From positions 11,842,001-11,906,000 of the forward strand of contig OZ020489.1 of NCBI GenBank assembly GCA_963971405.1: DNA of 64,000 nucleotides, read 5' to 3'. Below are positions 26,082-39,497 of the stretch, in pieces. The notes under the pieces are model-generated. The model saw nothing but the letters and a program-made list of their open reading frames with translations, did no database searches and had not been told where the DNA came from. The position numbers and the translations under genes are program-made. The number at the start of each line of letters is the position of its first letter. The stretch's first letter is position 1. This DNA comes from Psococerastis gibbosa. Lineage: Eukaryota > Arthropoda > Insecta > Psocodea > Psocidae.

Positions 26082-29000
26082 CATTGAGCAATTGCTCCTG
26101 CGTGTTCATCGGTGTAAATGTAGCTAAAAAAAATTCATTCGACAAGAATAAGAAAAATAGCTATTTACTTATTTTATTTTTTTAAAGGTTTTAAAAAGAT
26201 ATAGGTGTCTTAATTTTGCTTATTTTGGCTCATTGTATCGTACTTAACATTGAGCAATTGTTCCGGCATGTTCATCGGTGTAAATGTAGCTAAAAAAAAT
26301 TCATTCGACAAGAATAAGAAAAATAGCTATATACTTCTTTTTTTTTTTTAAAGGTCTTTTAAAGATATAGGTGTCTTAATTTTGCTTATTTTGGCTCAAT
26401 GTATTGCATTTAATATTGAGCAATTGCTCCTGCGTGTTCGTCGGTGTAAATGTAGCTAAAAAAAATTCATTCGACAAGAATAAGAAAAATAGCTATTTAC
26501 GTATTTTATTTTTTTAAAGGTTTTAAAAAGATATAGGTGTCTTAATTTTGCTTATTTTGGCTCATTGTATTGTACCTGACATTGAGCAATTGCTCCTGCG
26601 TGTTCATCGGTTTAAATGTTGCTAAAAAAAATTCATTCGACAAGAATAAAAAAAATAGCTATTTACTTATATTATTTTTTTTAAGGTCTTGATATGATAA
26701 GGGTGTCTAAATTTTGCTTATTTTGGCTCAATGTATCGTACTTGATATTAAAAAATTGCTCCTGCGTGTTCATCGGTTTAAATGTTGCTAAAAAAAATTC
26801 ATTTGACAAGAATAAGAAAAATAGCTATTTACTTATTTTATTTTTTTTAAAGGTTTTAAAAAGATATAGGTGCCTTAATTTTGCTTATTTTGGCTCAATG
26901 TATTGTACTTAACATAGAGCAATTGTTCCTGCGTGTTCATCGGTGTAAATGTAGCTAAAAAAAATTCATTCGACAAGAATAAGAAAAATAGCTATATACT
27001 TCTTTTTTTTTTTTAAAGGTCTTTTAAAGATATAGGTGTCTTAATTTTGCTTATTTTGGCTCAATGTATTGAATTTAATATTGAGCAATTGCTCCTGCGT
27101 GTTCGTCGGTGTAAATGTAGCTTAAAAAAATTCATACGGCAAGAATACGAAAAATAGCTATTTACTTATTTTATTTTTTTTAAGGGTCCAAAAAGATATA
27201 GGTGTCTTAATTTTGCTTATTTAGGCTCACTGTATTGTACTTAACATTGATCACTTGCTCCTGCGTGTTCATCGGTGTAAATGTAGCTACAAAAAATTCA
27301 TTCGACAAGAATACGAAAAATAGCAATATACTTATTTTATTTTTTTTAAAGGTCTTGATATGAAACGGGTGTCTTAATTTGGCTTATTGTGGCTCATTGT
27401 ATTGTAATTAACATTGAGCAATTGCTCCTGCGTGTTCATCGGTGTAAATGTAGCTAGAAAAATTCATTCGACATGAATAAGAAAAATAGCTATTTACTTA
27501 TTTTATTTTTTTAAAGGTTTTAAAAATATATAGGTGTCTTAATTTTGCTTATTTTGGCTCATTGTATTGTACCTGACATTGAGCAATTGCTCCTGCGTGT
27601 TCATCGGTTTAAATGTTGCTAAAAAAAATTCATTCGACAAGAATAAAAAAAATAGCTATTTACTTATATTATTTTTTTTAAAGGTCTTGATATGATAAGG
27701 GTGTCTAAATTTTGCTTATTTTGGCTCATTGTATTGTACTTAACATTGAGCAATTGCTCCTGCGTGTTCATCGGTGTAAATGTAGCTAAAAAAAATTCAT
27801 TCGACAAGAATAAGAAAATTAGCTATATACTTATTTTATTTTTTTTAAAGGTGTTGATATGACACGGGTGTCTTAATTTGGCTTATTTTGGCTCATTGTA
27901 TTGTAATTAACATTGAGAAATTGCTCCTGCGTGTTCGTCGGTGTAAATGTAGCTAAAAAAAATTCATTCGACAAGAATAAGAAAAATAGCTATTTACTTA
28001 TTTTATTTTTTTAAAGGTTTTAAAAAGATATAGGTGTCTTAATTTTGCTTATTTTGGCTCATTGTATCGTACTTGATATTAAACAATTGCTCCTGCGTGT
28101 TCATCGGTTTAAATGTTGCTAAAAAAAAGTTCATTCGACAAGAATAAGAAAAATAGCTATTTACTTATTTTATTTTTTTAAAGGTTTTAAAAAGATAAAG
28201 GTGCCTTAATTTTGCTTATTTTGGTTCAATGCATTGTACTGAACATTGAGCAATTGTTCCTGCGTGTTCGTCGGTGTAAATGTAGCTAAAAAAAATTCAT
28301 TCGACAAGAATAAGAAAAATAGCTATTTACTTCTTTTTTTTTTTAAAGGTCTTTTAAAGATATAGGTGTCTTAATTTTGCTTATTTTGGCTCAATGTATT
28401 GTATTTAATATTGAGCAATTGCTCCTGCGTGTTCGTCGGTGTAAATGTAGCTTAAAAAAATTCATACGGCAAGAATACGAAAAATAGCTATTTACTTATT
28501 TTATTTTTTTTAAGGGTCCTAAAAAGATATAGGTGTCTTAATTTTGCTTATTTAGGCTCACTGTATTGTACTTAACATTGATCACTTGCTCCTGCGTGTT
28601 AATCGGTGTAAATGTAGCTACAAAAAATTCATTCGACAAGAATACGAAAAATAGCTATATACTTATTTTATTTTTTTTAAAGGTCTTGATATGAAACGGG
28701 TGTCTTAATTTGGCTTATTGTGGCTCATTGTATTGTAATTAACATTGAGCAATTGCTCCTGCGTGTTCATCGGTGTAAATGTAGCTAAAAAAATTCATTC
28801 GACAAGAATAAGAAAAATAGCTATTTACTTATTTTATTTTTTTAAAGGTTTTAAAAAGATATAGGTGTCTTAATTTTGCTTATTTTGGCTCATTGTATTG
28901 TACCTGACATTGAGCAATTGCTCCTGCGTGTTCATCGGTTTAAATGTTGCTAAAAAAAATTCATTCGACAAGAATAAAAAAAATAGCTATTTACTTATAT

Positions 29001-29701
29001 TATTTTTTTTAAAGGTCTTGATATGATAAGGGTGTCTAAATTTTGCTTATTTTGGCTCAATGTATTGTACTTAACATTGAGCAATTGCTCCTGCGTGTTC
29101 ATCGGTGTAAATGTAGCTAAAAAAAATTCATTCGACAAGAATAAGAAAATTAGCTATATACTTATTTTATTTTTTTTAAAGGTGTTGATATGACACGGGT
29201 GTCTTAATTTGGCTTATTTTGGCTCATTGTATTGTAACTAACATTGAGAAATTGCTCCTGCGTGTTCATTGGTGTAAATGTAGCTAAAAAAAATTCATTC
29301 GACAAGAATAAGAAAAATAGCTATTTACTTATTTTATTTTTTTAAAGGTTTTAAAAAGATATAGGTGTCTTAATTTTGCTTATTTTGGCTCATTGTATCG
29401 TACTTGATATTAAACAATTGCTCCTGCGTGTTCATCGGTTTAAATGTTGCTAAAAAAAGTTCATTCGACAAGAATAAGAAATATAGCTATTTACTTATTT
29501 TATTTTTTTAAAGGCTTTAAAATGATATAGGTGCCTTAATTTTGCTTATTTTGGCTCAATGCATTGTACTTAACATTGACCACTTGCTCCTGCGTGTTCA
29601 TCGGTGTAAATGTAGCTACAAAAAAAATTCATTCGACAAGAATACGAAAAATTGCTATATACTTATTTTATTTTTTTTAAAGGTCTTGATATGACACGGG
29701 T
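26082..29701 (+). repeat. 22-monomer, 3662-bp higher-order repeat, copy 2
   Basis: It follows copy 1 directly. A one-base deletion (GGGTCCAAAAAG near 27186 against GGGTCCTAAAAAG) and changes such as AAAAATATATAGG near 27525 distinguish it. The part from about 27533 onward is present again at 47167 onward. Confidence 0.86.
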
Positions 29702-32700
29702 GTCTTAATTTGGCTTATTGTGGCTCATTGTATTGTAATTAACATTGAGCAATTGCTCCAGCGTGTTCATCGGTGTAAATGTAGCTAAAAAAAATTCATT
29801 CGACAAGAATAAGAAAAATAGCTATTTACGTATTTTATTTTTTTAAAGGTTTTAAAAAGATATAGGTGTCTTAATTTTGCTTATTTTGGCTCATTGTATT
29901 GTACCTGACATTGAGCAATTGCTCCTGCGTGTTCATCGGTTTAAATGTTGCTAAAAAAAATTCATTCGACAAGAATAAAAAAAATAGCTATTTACTTATA
30001 TTATTTTTTTTATGGTCTTGATATGATAAGGGTGTCTAAATTTTGCTTATTTTGGCTCAATGTATCGTACTTGATATTAAAAAATTGCTCCTGCGTGTTC
30101 ATCGGTTTAAATGTTGCTAAAAAAAATTCATTTGACAAGAATAAGAAAAATAGCTATTTACTTATATTATTTTTTTTAAAGGTCTTGATATGATAAGGGT
30201 GTCTTAATTTTGCTTATTTTGGCTCATTGTATCGTACTTGATATTAAACAATTGCTCCTGCGTGTTCATCGGTTTAAATGTTGCTAAAAAAAAGTTCATT
30301 CGAAAAGAATAAGAAAAATAGCTATTTACTTATTTTATTTTTTTAAAGGTTTTAAAAAGATATAGGTGCCTTAATTTTGCTTATTTTGGTTCAATGCATT
30401 GTACTGAACATTGAGCAATTGTTCCTGCGTGTTCGTCGGTGTAAATGTAGCTAAAAAAAATTCATTCGACAAGAATACGAAAAATAGCTATATACTTATT
30501 TTTTTTTTTAAAGGTCTTGATATGATATGAGTGTCTTAATTTTGCTTATTTTGGCTCATTGTATTGTACTTAACATTGAGCAATTGCTCCTGCGTGTTCA
30601 TCGGTGTAAATGTAGCTAAAAAAAATTCATTCGACAAGAATAAGAAAAATAGCTATTTACATATTTTATTTTTTTTAAAGGTTTTGAAATGATATAGGTG
30701 TCTTAATTTTGCTTATTTTGGCTCATTGTATTTTACTTAACATTGAGCAATTGTTCCTGCGTGTTCATCGGTGTAAATGTAGCTAAAAAAAATTCATTCG
30801 ACAAGAATAAGAAAAATAGCTAATTACTTATATTATTTTTTTTAAAGGTCTTGATATGATTAGGGTGTCTTAATTTTGCTTATTTAGGCTCATTGTATTG
30901 TACTTAACATTGACCACTTGCTCCTGCGTGTTCATCGGTGTAAATGTAGCTACAAAAAATTCATTCGACAAGAATACGAAAAATAGCTAAATAGATATTT
31001 TATTTTTTTAAAGGTCTTGATGTGACACGGGTGTCTTAATTTGGCTTATTTTGGCTCATTGTATTGTACTTAACATTGAGCAATTGCTCCTGCGTGTTCA
31101 TCGGTGTAAATGTAGCTAAAAAAAATTCGTTCGACAGGAATCAGAAAAATAGCTATTTACTTATTTTATTTTTTTAAAGGTTTTAAAAAGAAATAGGTGT
31201 CTTAATTTTGCTTATTTTGGCTCAATGTATTGTACTTGACATTGAGCAATTGCTCCTGCGTGTTCATCGGTTTAAATGTTGCTAAAAAAAATTCATTCGA
31301 CAAGAATAAAAAAAATAGCTATTTACTTATATTATTTTTTTTAAAGGTCTTGATATGATAAGGGTGTCTAAATTTTGCTTATTTTGGCTCATTGTATTGT
31401 ACTTAACATTGAGCAATTGCTCCTGCGTGTTCATCGGTGTAAATGTAGCTAAAAAAAAATTCATTCGACAAGAATAAGAAAATTAGCTATATACTTATTT
31501 TATTTTTTTTAAAGGTCTTGATATGACACGGGTGTCTTAATTTGGCTTATTTTGGCTCATTGTATTGTAATTAACATTGAGCCATTGCTTCTGCGTGTTC
31601 ATCGTTGTAAATGTAGCTAAAAAAAATTCATTCGACAAGAATAAGAAAAATAGCTATTTACTTATTTTATTTTTTTAAAGGTTTTAAAAGGATATAGGTG
31701 TCTTAATTTTGCTTATTTTGGCTCATTGTATCGTACTTCATATTAAACAATTGCTCCTGCGTGTTCATCGGTTTAAATGTTGCTAAAAAAAATTCATTCG
31801 ATAAGAATAAGAAAAATAGCTATTTACTTATTTTATTTTTTTAAAGGTCTTAAAAAGATATAGGTGTCTTAATTTTGCTTATTTAGGCTCATTGTATTGT
31901 ACATAACATTGGCCACTTCCTCCTGCGTGTTCGCCGGTGTAAATGTAGCTATAAAAAATTCATTCGACAAGAATAAGAAAAATAGCTATTTACTTATTTT
32001 ATTTTCTTTAAAGGTCTTAAAAAGATATAGGTGTCTTAATTTTGCTTATTTAGGCTCATTGTATTATACTTAACATTGGCCACTTGCTCCTGCGTGTTCA
32101 TCGGTGTAAATGTGGCTAAAAAAAATTCATTCGACAAGAATAAGAAAAATAGCTATTTACTTATTTTATTTTTTTAAAGGTTTTAAAAAGATATAGGTGT
32201 CTTAATTTTGCTTATTTTGGCTCATTGTATTGTACTTGACATTGAGCAATTGCTCCTGCGTGTTCATCGGTTTAAATAATGCTAAAAAAAATTCATTCGA
32301 CAAGAATAAAAAAAATAGCTATTTACTTATTTTATTTTTTTTAAAGGTCTTGATATCATAAGGGTGTCTTAATTTTGCTTATTGTGGCTCATTGTATTGT
32401 ACTTAACATTGAGCAATTGCTCCTGCGTGTTCATCGGTGTAAATTTAGCTACAAAAAATTCATTCGACAAGAATACGAAAAATAGCTATATACTTATTTT
32501 ATTTTTTTTAAAGGTCTTGATATGACACGGGTGTCTTAATTAGGCTTATTTTGGCTCATTGTATTGTAGTAACATTGAGCAATTGCTCCTGCGTGTTCAT
32601 TGGTGTAAATGTAGCTAAAAAAAATTCATTCGACAAGAATAAGAAAAATAGCTATTTACTTATTTTATTTTTTTAAAGGTTTTAAAAAGATATAGGTGTC

Positions 32701-33364
32701 TTAATTTTGCTTATTTTGGCTCATTGTATTGTACTTGACATTGAGCGATTGCTCCTGCGTGTTCATCGGTTTGAAATGTTGCTAAAAAAAATTCATTCGA
32801 CAAGAATAAAAAAAATAGCTATTTACTTATTTTATTTTTTTTAAAGGTCTTGATATGATAAAGGTGTCTTAATTTTGCTTATTTTGGCTCATTGTATTGA
32901 ACTTAACATTGAGCAATTGCTCCTGATTGTTCATCGGTGTAAATGTAGCTAAAAAAAATTCATTCGACAAGAATAAGAAAAATAGCTATTTACTTATTTT
33001 ATTTTTTTTAAAGGTCTTAAAAAGATATAGGTGTCTTTATTTTGCTTATTTTGGCTCAATGTATTGTACTTAACATTGAGCAATTGCTCCTGCGTGTTCA
33101 TCGGTGTAAATGTAGCTAAAAAAAATTCATTCGACAAGAATAAGAAAAAAAGCTATTTACTTATTTTATTTTTTTTAAAGGTCTTAAAAAGATATAGGTG
33201 TCTTAATTTTGCTTATTTTGGCTCAATGTATTGTACTTGACATTGAGCAATTGCTCCTGCGTGTTCATCGGTTTAAATGTAGCTAAAAAAAATTCTTTCG
33301 ACAAGAATAAGAAAAATAGCTATATACTTATTTTATTTTTTAAAGGTCTTGATATGACACGGGT

Positions 33365-33380
33365 GTCTTAATGTCTTAAT
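33365..33380 (+). repeat. 8-bp micro-duplication GTCTTAAT x2, a private marker
   Basis: GTCTTAAT occurs twice back to back inside one C monomer, where normal monomers have it once. The same event is at 52999-53014 and 56338-56353, exactly at the offsets of the large duplications. It is a clean tag of shared descent. Confidence 0.92.
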
Positions 33381-34356
33381 TTGGCTTATTTTGGCTCATT
33401 GTATTGTACTTAACATTGAGCAATTGTTCGTGCGGGTTCATCGGTGTAAATGTAGCTAAAAAAAATTCATTCGACAAGAATAAGAAAAATAGCTATATAC
33501 TTATTTTATTTTTTTTAAAGGTCTTGATATGACACGGGTGTCTTAATTTGGCTTATTTTGGCTCACTGTATTGTACTTAACATTGAGCAATTGTTCCTGC
33601 GTGTTCATCGGTGTAAATGTAGCTAAAAAAAATTCATTCGACAAGAATAAGAAAAATAGCTATTTACCTATTTTATTTTTTTTAAAGGTCTTAAAAAGAT
33701 ATAGGTGTCTTATTTATGCTTATTAAGGCTCACTGTATTGTACTTAACATTGACCACTTGCTCCTGCGTGTTCATCGGTGTAAATGTAGCTACAAAAAAT
33801 TCATTCGACAAGAATACGAAAAATAGCTATTTACTTATTTTATTTTTTGAAAGGTTTTAAAAAGATATAGGTGTCTTAATTTTGCTTATTTAGGCTCATT
33901 GTATTGTACTTAACATTGGCCACTTGCTCCTGCGTGTTCGCCGGTGTAAATGTAGCTATAAAAAATTCATTCGACAAGAATAAGAAAAATAGCTATTTAC
34001 TTATTTTATTTTCTTTAAAGGTCTTAAAAAGATATAGGTGTCTTAATTTTGCTTATTTAGGCTCATTGTATTATACTTAACATTGGCCACTTGCTCCTGC
34101 GTGTTCATCGGTGTAAATGTGGCTAAAAAAAATTCATTCGACAAGAATAAGAAAAATAGCTATTTACTTATTTTATTTTTTTAAAGGTTTTAAAAAGATA
34201 TAGGTGTCTTAATTTTGCTTATTTTGGCTCATTGTATTGTACTTGACATTGAGCAATTGCTCCTGCGTGTTCGTCGGTTTAAATAATGCTAAAAAAAATT
34301 CATTCGACAAGAATAAAAAAAATAGCTATTTACTTATTTTATTTTTTTTAAAGGTC

Positions 34357-34366
34357 ATGATATCAT
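34357..34366. other. Variant dyad ATGATATCAT
   Basis: A C-group monomer variant reading GTCATGATATCATAAGG creates a 10-bp perfect palindrome in the same variable segment that elsewhere carries GACAC-GG-GTGTC. It is also present in the duplicated copies near 57330 and 60662. The related monomer at about 32352 keeps only TGATATCA. Confidence 0.8.
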
Positions 34367-34740
34367 AAGGGTGTCTTAATTTTGCTTATTGTGGCTCATT
34401 GTATTGTACTTAACATTGAGCAATTGCTCCTGCGTGTTCATCGGTGTAAATTTAGCTACAAAAAATTCATTCGACAAGAATACGAAAAATAGCTATATAC
34501 TTATTTTATTTTTTTAAAGGTTTTAAAAAGATATAGGTGTCTTAATTTTGCTTATTTTGGCTCATTGTATTGTACTTGACATTGAGCAATTGCTCCTGCG
34601 TGTTCATCGGTTTGAAATGTTGCTAAAAAAAATTCATTCGACAAGAATAAAAAAAATAGCTATTTACTTATTTTATTTTTTTAAAGGTTTTAAAAAGATA
34701 TAGGTGTCTTAATTTTGCTTATTTTGGCTCATTGTATCGT

Positions 34741-36240
34741 ACTTGATATTAAACAATTGCTCCTGTGTGTTCATCGGTTTAAATGTTGCTAAAAAAAAGT
34801 TCATTCGACAAGAATAAGAAAAATAGCTATTTGCTTATTTAATTTTTTTTAAAGGTTTTAAAAAGATATAGGTGCCTTAATTTTGCTTATTTTGGCTCAG
34901 TGCATTGTACTTAACATTGAGCAATTACTCCTGCGTGTTCATCGGTGTAAATGTAGCTAAAAAAAATTCATTCGACAAGAATAAGAAAAATAGCTATTTA
35001 CTTATTTAATTTTTTTTAAAGGTCTTGAAAAGATATGGGTGTCTAAATATTGCTTATTTTGGCTCACTGTACTGTATCTAACATTAGGCAATTGCTCCAG
35101 CGTGTTCATCGGAGTAAATGTAGCTACAAAAAATTCATTCGACAAGAATACGAAAAATAGCTATATACTTATTTTTTTTTTTAAAGGTCTTGATATGATA
35201 TGAGTGTCTTAATTTTGCTTATTTTGGCTCATTCTATTGTACTTAACATTGAGCAATTGCTCCTGCGTGTTCATCGGTGTAAATGTAGCTAAAAAAAATT
35301 CATTCGACAAGAATAAGAAAAATAGCTATTTACTTATTTTATTTTTTTTAAAGGTTTTGAAATGATATAGGTGTCTTAATTTTGCTTATTTTGGCTCATT
35401 GTATTTTACTTAACATTGAGCAATTGTTCCTGCGTGTTCATCGGTGTAAATGTAGCAAAAAAAAATTCATTCGACAAGAATAAGAAAAATAGCTAATTAC
35501 TTATATTATTTTTTTTAAAGGTCTTGATATGATAAGGGTGTCTTAATTTTGCTTATTTAGGCTCATTGTATTGTACTTAACATTGACCACTTGCTCCTGC
35601 GTGTGTGTTCATCGGTGTAAATGTAGCTACAAAAAATTCATTCGACAAGAATACGAAAAATAGCTAAATAGATATTTTATTTTTTTTAAAGGTCTTGATA
35701 TGACACGGGTGTCGTAATTTGGCTTATTTTGGCTCATTGTATTGTACTTAACATTGAGCAATTGCTCCTGCGTGTTCATCGGTGTAAATGTAGCTAAAAA
35801 AAATTCGTTCGACAGGAATCAGAAAAATAGCTATTTACTTATTTTATTTTTTTAAAGGTTTTAAAAAGAAATAGGTGTCTTAATTTTGCTTATTTTGGCT
35901 CAATGTATTGTACTTGACATTGAGCAATTGCTCCTGCGTGTTCATCGGTTTAAATGTTGCTAAAAAAAATTCATTCGACAAGAATAAAAAAAATAGCTAT
36001 TTACTTATATTATTTTTTTTAAAGGTCTTGATATGATAAGGGTGTCTAAATTTTGCTTATTTTGGCTCATTGTATTGTACTTAACATTGAGCAATTGCTC
36101 CTGCGTGTTCATCGGTGTAAATGTAGCTAAAAAAAATTCATTCGACAAGAATAAGAAAATTAGCTATATACTTATTTTATTTTTTTTAAAGGTCTTGATA
36201 TGACACGGGTGTCTTAATTTGGCTTATTTCGGCTCATTGT
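34741..36240 (+). repeat. 4168-bp (25-monomer) period within C, copy 1
   Basis: It matches 38909-40408 at offset 4168, including ACTCCTGCG, TCCAGCGTGTTCATCGGAG and AAATAGATATTTT monomers. It differs by changes such as CTCCTGTGTG and the GTGTGTGT insertion, so it is older or less homogenised than the 2826-, 3339- and 3332-bp pairs. Confidence 0.8.
35601..35608 (+). repeat. GTGT expansion to GTGTGTGT, a private marker
   Basis: The normal GCGTGTTC reads GCGTGTGTGTTC here. The same 4-base insertion is found at 58574 and 61906, at offsets 22973 and 26305, matching the mapped duplications. The related monomer 4168 bp downstream (about 39769) lacks it. Confidence 0.92.
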
Positions 36241-39200
36241 ATTGTAGTTAACATTGAGCAATTGCTTCTGCGTGTTCATCGTTGTAAATGTAGCTAAAAA
36301 AAATTCATTCGACAAGAATAAGAAAAATAGCTATTTACTTATTTTATTTTTTTAAAGGTTTTAAAAGGATATAGGTGTCTTAATTTTGCTTATTTTGGCT
36401 CATTGTATCGTACTTTATATTAAACAATTGCTCCTGCGTGTTCATCGGTTTAAATGTTGCTAAAAAAAATTCATTCGACAAGAATAAAAAAAATAGCTAT
36501 TTACTTATTTTATTTTTTTTAAAGGTCTTGATATGATAAGGGTGTCTTAATTTTGCTTATTTTGGCTCATTGTATTGTACTTAACATTGAACAATTGCTC
36601 CTGCGTGTTCATCGGTGTAAATGTAGCTAAAAAAAATTCATTCGACAAGAATAAGAAAAATAGCTATTTACTTATTTTATTTTTTTAAAGGTCTTAAAAA
36701 GATATAGGTGTCTTAATTTGGCTTATTTAGGCTCATTGTATTGTACTTAACATTGGCCACTTGCTCCTACGTGTTCGCCGGTGTAAATGTAGCTATAAAA
36801 AATTCATTCGACAAGAATAAGAAAAATAGCTATTTACTTATTTTATTTTCTTTAAAGGTCTTAAAAAGATATAGGTGTCTTAATTTTGCTTATTTAGGCT
36901 CATTGTATTATACTTAACATTGACCACTTGCTCCTGCGTGTTCATCGGTTTAAATAATGCTAAAAAAAATTCATTCGACAAGAATAAAAAAAATAGCTAT
37001 TTACTTATTTTATTTTTTTTAAAGGTCTTGATATCATTAGGGTGTCTTAGTTTTGCTTATTGTGGCTCATTGTATTGTACTTAACATTGTGCAATTGCTC
37101 CTGCGTGTTCATCGGTGTAAATTTAGCTACAAAAAATTCATTCGACAAGAATACGAAAAATAGCTATATACTTATTTTATTTTTTTTAAAGGTCTTGATA
37201 TGACACGGGTGTCTTAATTAGGCTTATTTTGGCTCATTGTATTGTAGTAACATTGAGCAATTGCTCCTGCGTGTTCATCCGTGTAAATGTAGCTAAAAAA
37301 AATTCATTCGACAAGAATAAGAAAAATAGCTATTTACTTATTTTATTTTTTTAAAGGTTTTAAAAAGATATAGGTGTCTTAATTTTGCTTATTTTGGCTC
37401 ATTGTATTGTACTTGACATTGAGCAATTGCTCCTGCGTGTTCATCGGTTTGAAATGTTGCTAAAAAAAATTCATTCGACAAGAATAAAAAAAATAGCTAT
37501 TTACTTATTTTATTTTTTTTAAAGGTCTTGATATGATAAAGGTGTCTTAATTTTGCTTATTTTGGCTCATTGTATTGAACTTAACATTGAGCAATTGCTC
37601 CTGATTGTTCATCGGTGTAAATGTAGCTAAAAAAAATTCATTCGACAAGAATAAGAAAAATAGCTATTTACTTATTTTATTTTTTTTAAAGGTCTTAAAA
37701 AGATATAGGTGTCTTTATTTTGCTTATTTTGGCTCAATGTATTGTACTTAACATTGAGCAATTGCTCCTGCGTGTTCATCGGTGTAAATGTAGCTAAAAA
37801 AAATTCATTCGACAAGAATAAGAAAAAAAGCTATTTACTTATTTTATTTTTTTTAAAGGTTTTAAAAAGATATAGGTGTCTTAATTTTGCTTATTTTGGC
37901 TCATTGTATTGTACTTGACATTGAGCAATTGCTTCTGCGTGTTCATCGGTTTAAATGTAGCTAAAAAAAATTCATTCGACAAGAATAAGAAAAATAGCTA
38001 TATACTTATTTTATTTTTTAAAGGTCTTGATATGACACGGGTGTCTTAATTTGGCTTATTTTGGCTCACTGTATTGTACTTAATATTGAGCAATTGTTCC
38101 TGCGTGTTCATCGGTGTAAATGTAGCTAAAAAAAAATTCATTCGACAAGAATAAGAAAAATAGCTATATACTTATTTTTTTTTTAAAGGTCTTGATATGA
38201 CACGGGTGTCTTAATTTGGTTTATTTTGGCTCATTGTATTGTACTTAACATTGAGCAATTGCTCCTGCGTGTTCATCGGTGTAAATGTAGCTAAAAAAAA
38301 TTCATTCGACAAGAATAAGAAAAAAAGCTATTTACTTATTTTATTTTTTTTAAAGGTCTTAAAAAGATATAGGTGTCTTTATTTTGCTTATTTTGGCTCA
38401 ATGTATTGTACTTAACATTGAGCAATTGCTCCTGCGTGTTCATCGGTGTAAATGTAGCTAAAAAAAATTCATTCGACAAGAATAAGAAAAAAAGCTATTT
38501 ACTTATTTTATTTTTTTTAAAGGTCTTAAAAAGATATAGGTGTCTTAATTTTGCTTATTTAGGCTCATTGTATTGTACTTAATATTGGCCAGTTGCTCCT
38601 GCGTGTTCATCGGTGTAAATGTAGCTACAAAAAATTCATTCGACAACAATACGATAAATAGCTATATACTTATTTTATTTTTTTAAAGGTCTTGATATGA
38701 CACGGGTGTCTTAATTTGGCTTATGTAGATTCATTGTTTTGTAATTAACATTGAGCAATTGCTTCTGCGTGTTCATCGGTGTAAATGTGGCTAAAAAAAA
38801 TTCATTCGACAAGAATAAAAAAAATAGCTATTTACTTATTTTATTTTTTTAAATGTTTTAAAAAGATATAGGTGTCTTAATTTTGCTTATTTTGGCTCAT
38901 TGTATCGTACTTGATATTAAACAATTGCTCCTGCGTGTTCATCGGTTTAAATGTTGCTAAAAAAAAGTTCATTCGACAAGAATAAGAAAAATAGCTATTT
39001 ACTTATTTTATTTTTTTAAAGGTTTTAAAAAGATATAGGTGCCTTAATTTTGCTTATTTTGGCTCAATGCATTGTACTTAACATTGAGCAATTACTCCTG
39101 CGTGTTCATCGGTGTAAATGTAGCTAAAAAAAATTCATTCGACAAGAATAAGAAAAATAGCTATTTACTTATTTAATTTTTTTTAAAGGTCTTGAAAAGA

Positions 39201-39416
39201 TATGGGTGTCTAAATATTGCTTATTTTGGCTCACTGTACTGTATCTAACATTAGGCAATTGCTCCAGCGTGTTCATCGGAGTAAATGTAGCTACAAAAAA
39301 TTCATTCGACAAGAATACGAAAAATAGCTATATACTTATTTTTTTTTTAAAGGTCTTGATATGATATGAGTGTCTTAATTTTGCTTATTTTGGCTCATTG
39401 TATTGTACTTAACATT

Positions 39417-39428
39417 GAGCAATTGCTC
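39417..39428. other. Dyad 1: 12-bp perfect palindrome GAGCAATTGCTC
   Basis: GAGCAATTGCTC equals its own reverse complement. It sits at monomer positions 4-15 and recurs in a large share of B/C monomers. Many A monomers break it (GAGCAGTTGCTTC, GACCAATTGCTTC, GGGCAAATGCTCC), as do some B/C monomers (GACCACTTGCTCC, GAGAAATTGCTCC). Short dyads can form cruciforms or bind dimeric proteins, but no binding protein can be named from sequence. Confidence 0.9.
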
Positions 39429-39485
39429 CTGCGTGTTCATCGGTGTAAATGTAGCTAAAAAAAATTCATTCGACAAGAATAAGAA

Positions 39486-39497
39486 AAATAGCTATTT
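39486..39497. other. Dyad 2: 12-bp perfect palindrome AAATAGCTATTT
   Basis: AAATAGCTATTT is self-complementary and lies at monomer positions 73-84, with its centre 69 bp from dyad 1. The core TAGCTA is kept in most monomers of both groups. Flank variants (TAGCTATATAC, TAGATATTTCC, TAGCAATTTAG, TAGCTAAATAG) shorten the dyad in particular subfamilies. Confidence 0.88.

Larger units (their letters stand above)
17964..29701 (+). repeat. Group B array
   Basis: Monomers here carry TTTAAATGTTGC, GTTTTAAAAAGATATAGG, TGATATGACACGGG, GATATTAAACAATTGC and AGCTTAAAAAAATTCATACG. The last marker recurs at 19630, 21471, 23456, 24787, 27118 and 28448, giving spacings of 1841, 1985, 1331, 2331 and 1330 bp (about 11, 12, 8, 14 and 8 monomers). 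Nested 8- and 14-monomer units therefore add up to a 22-monomer period in the right half, while the left half is less regular. Confidence 0.88.

Noticed and set aside
30985..31010. AAATAGATATTTT monomers as a separate repeat family
   Set aside because: The rest of the monomer is ordinary B/C sequence. These are local variants of dyad 2.
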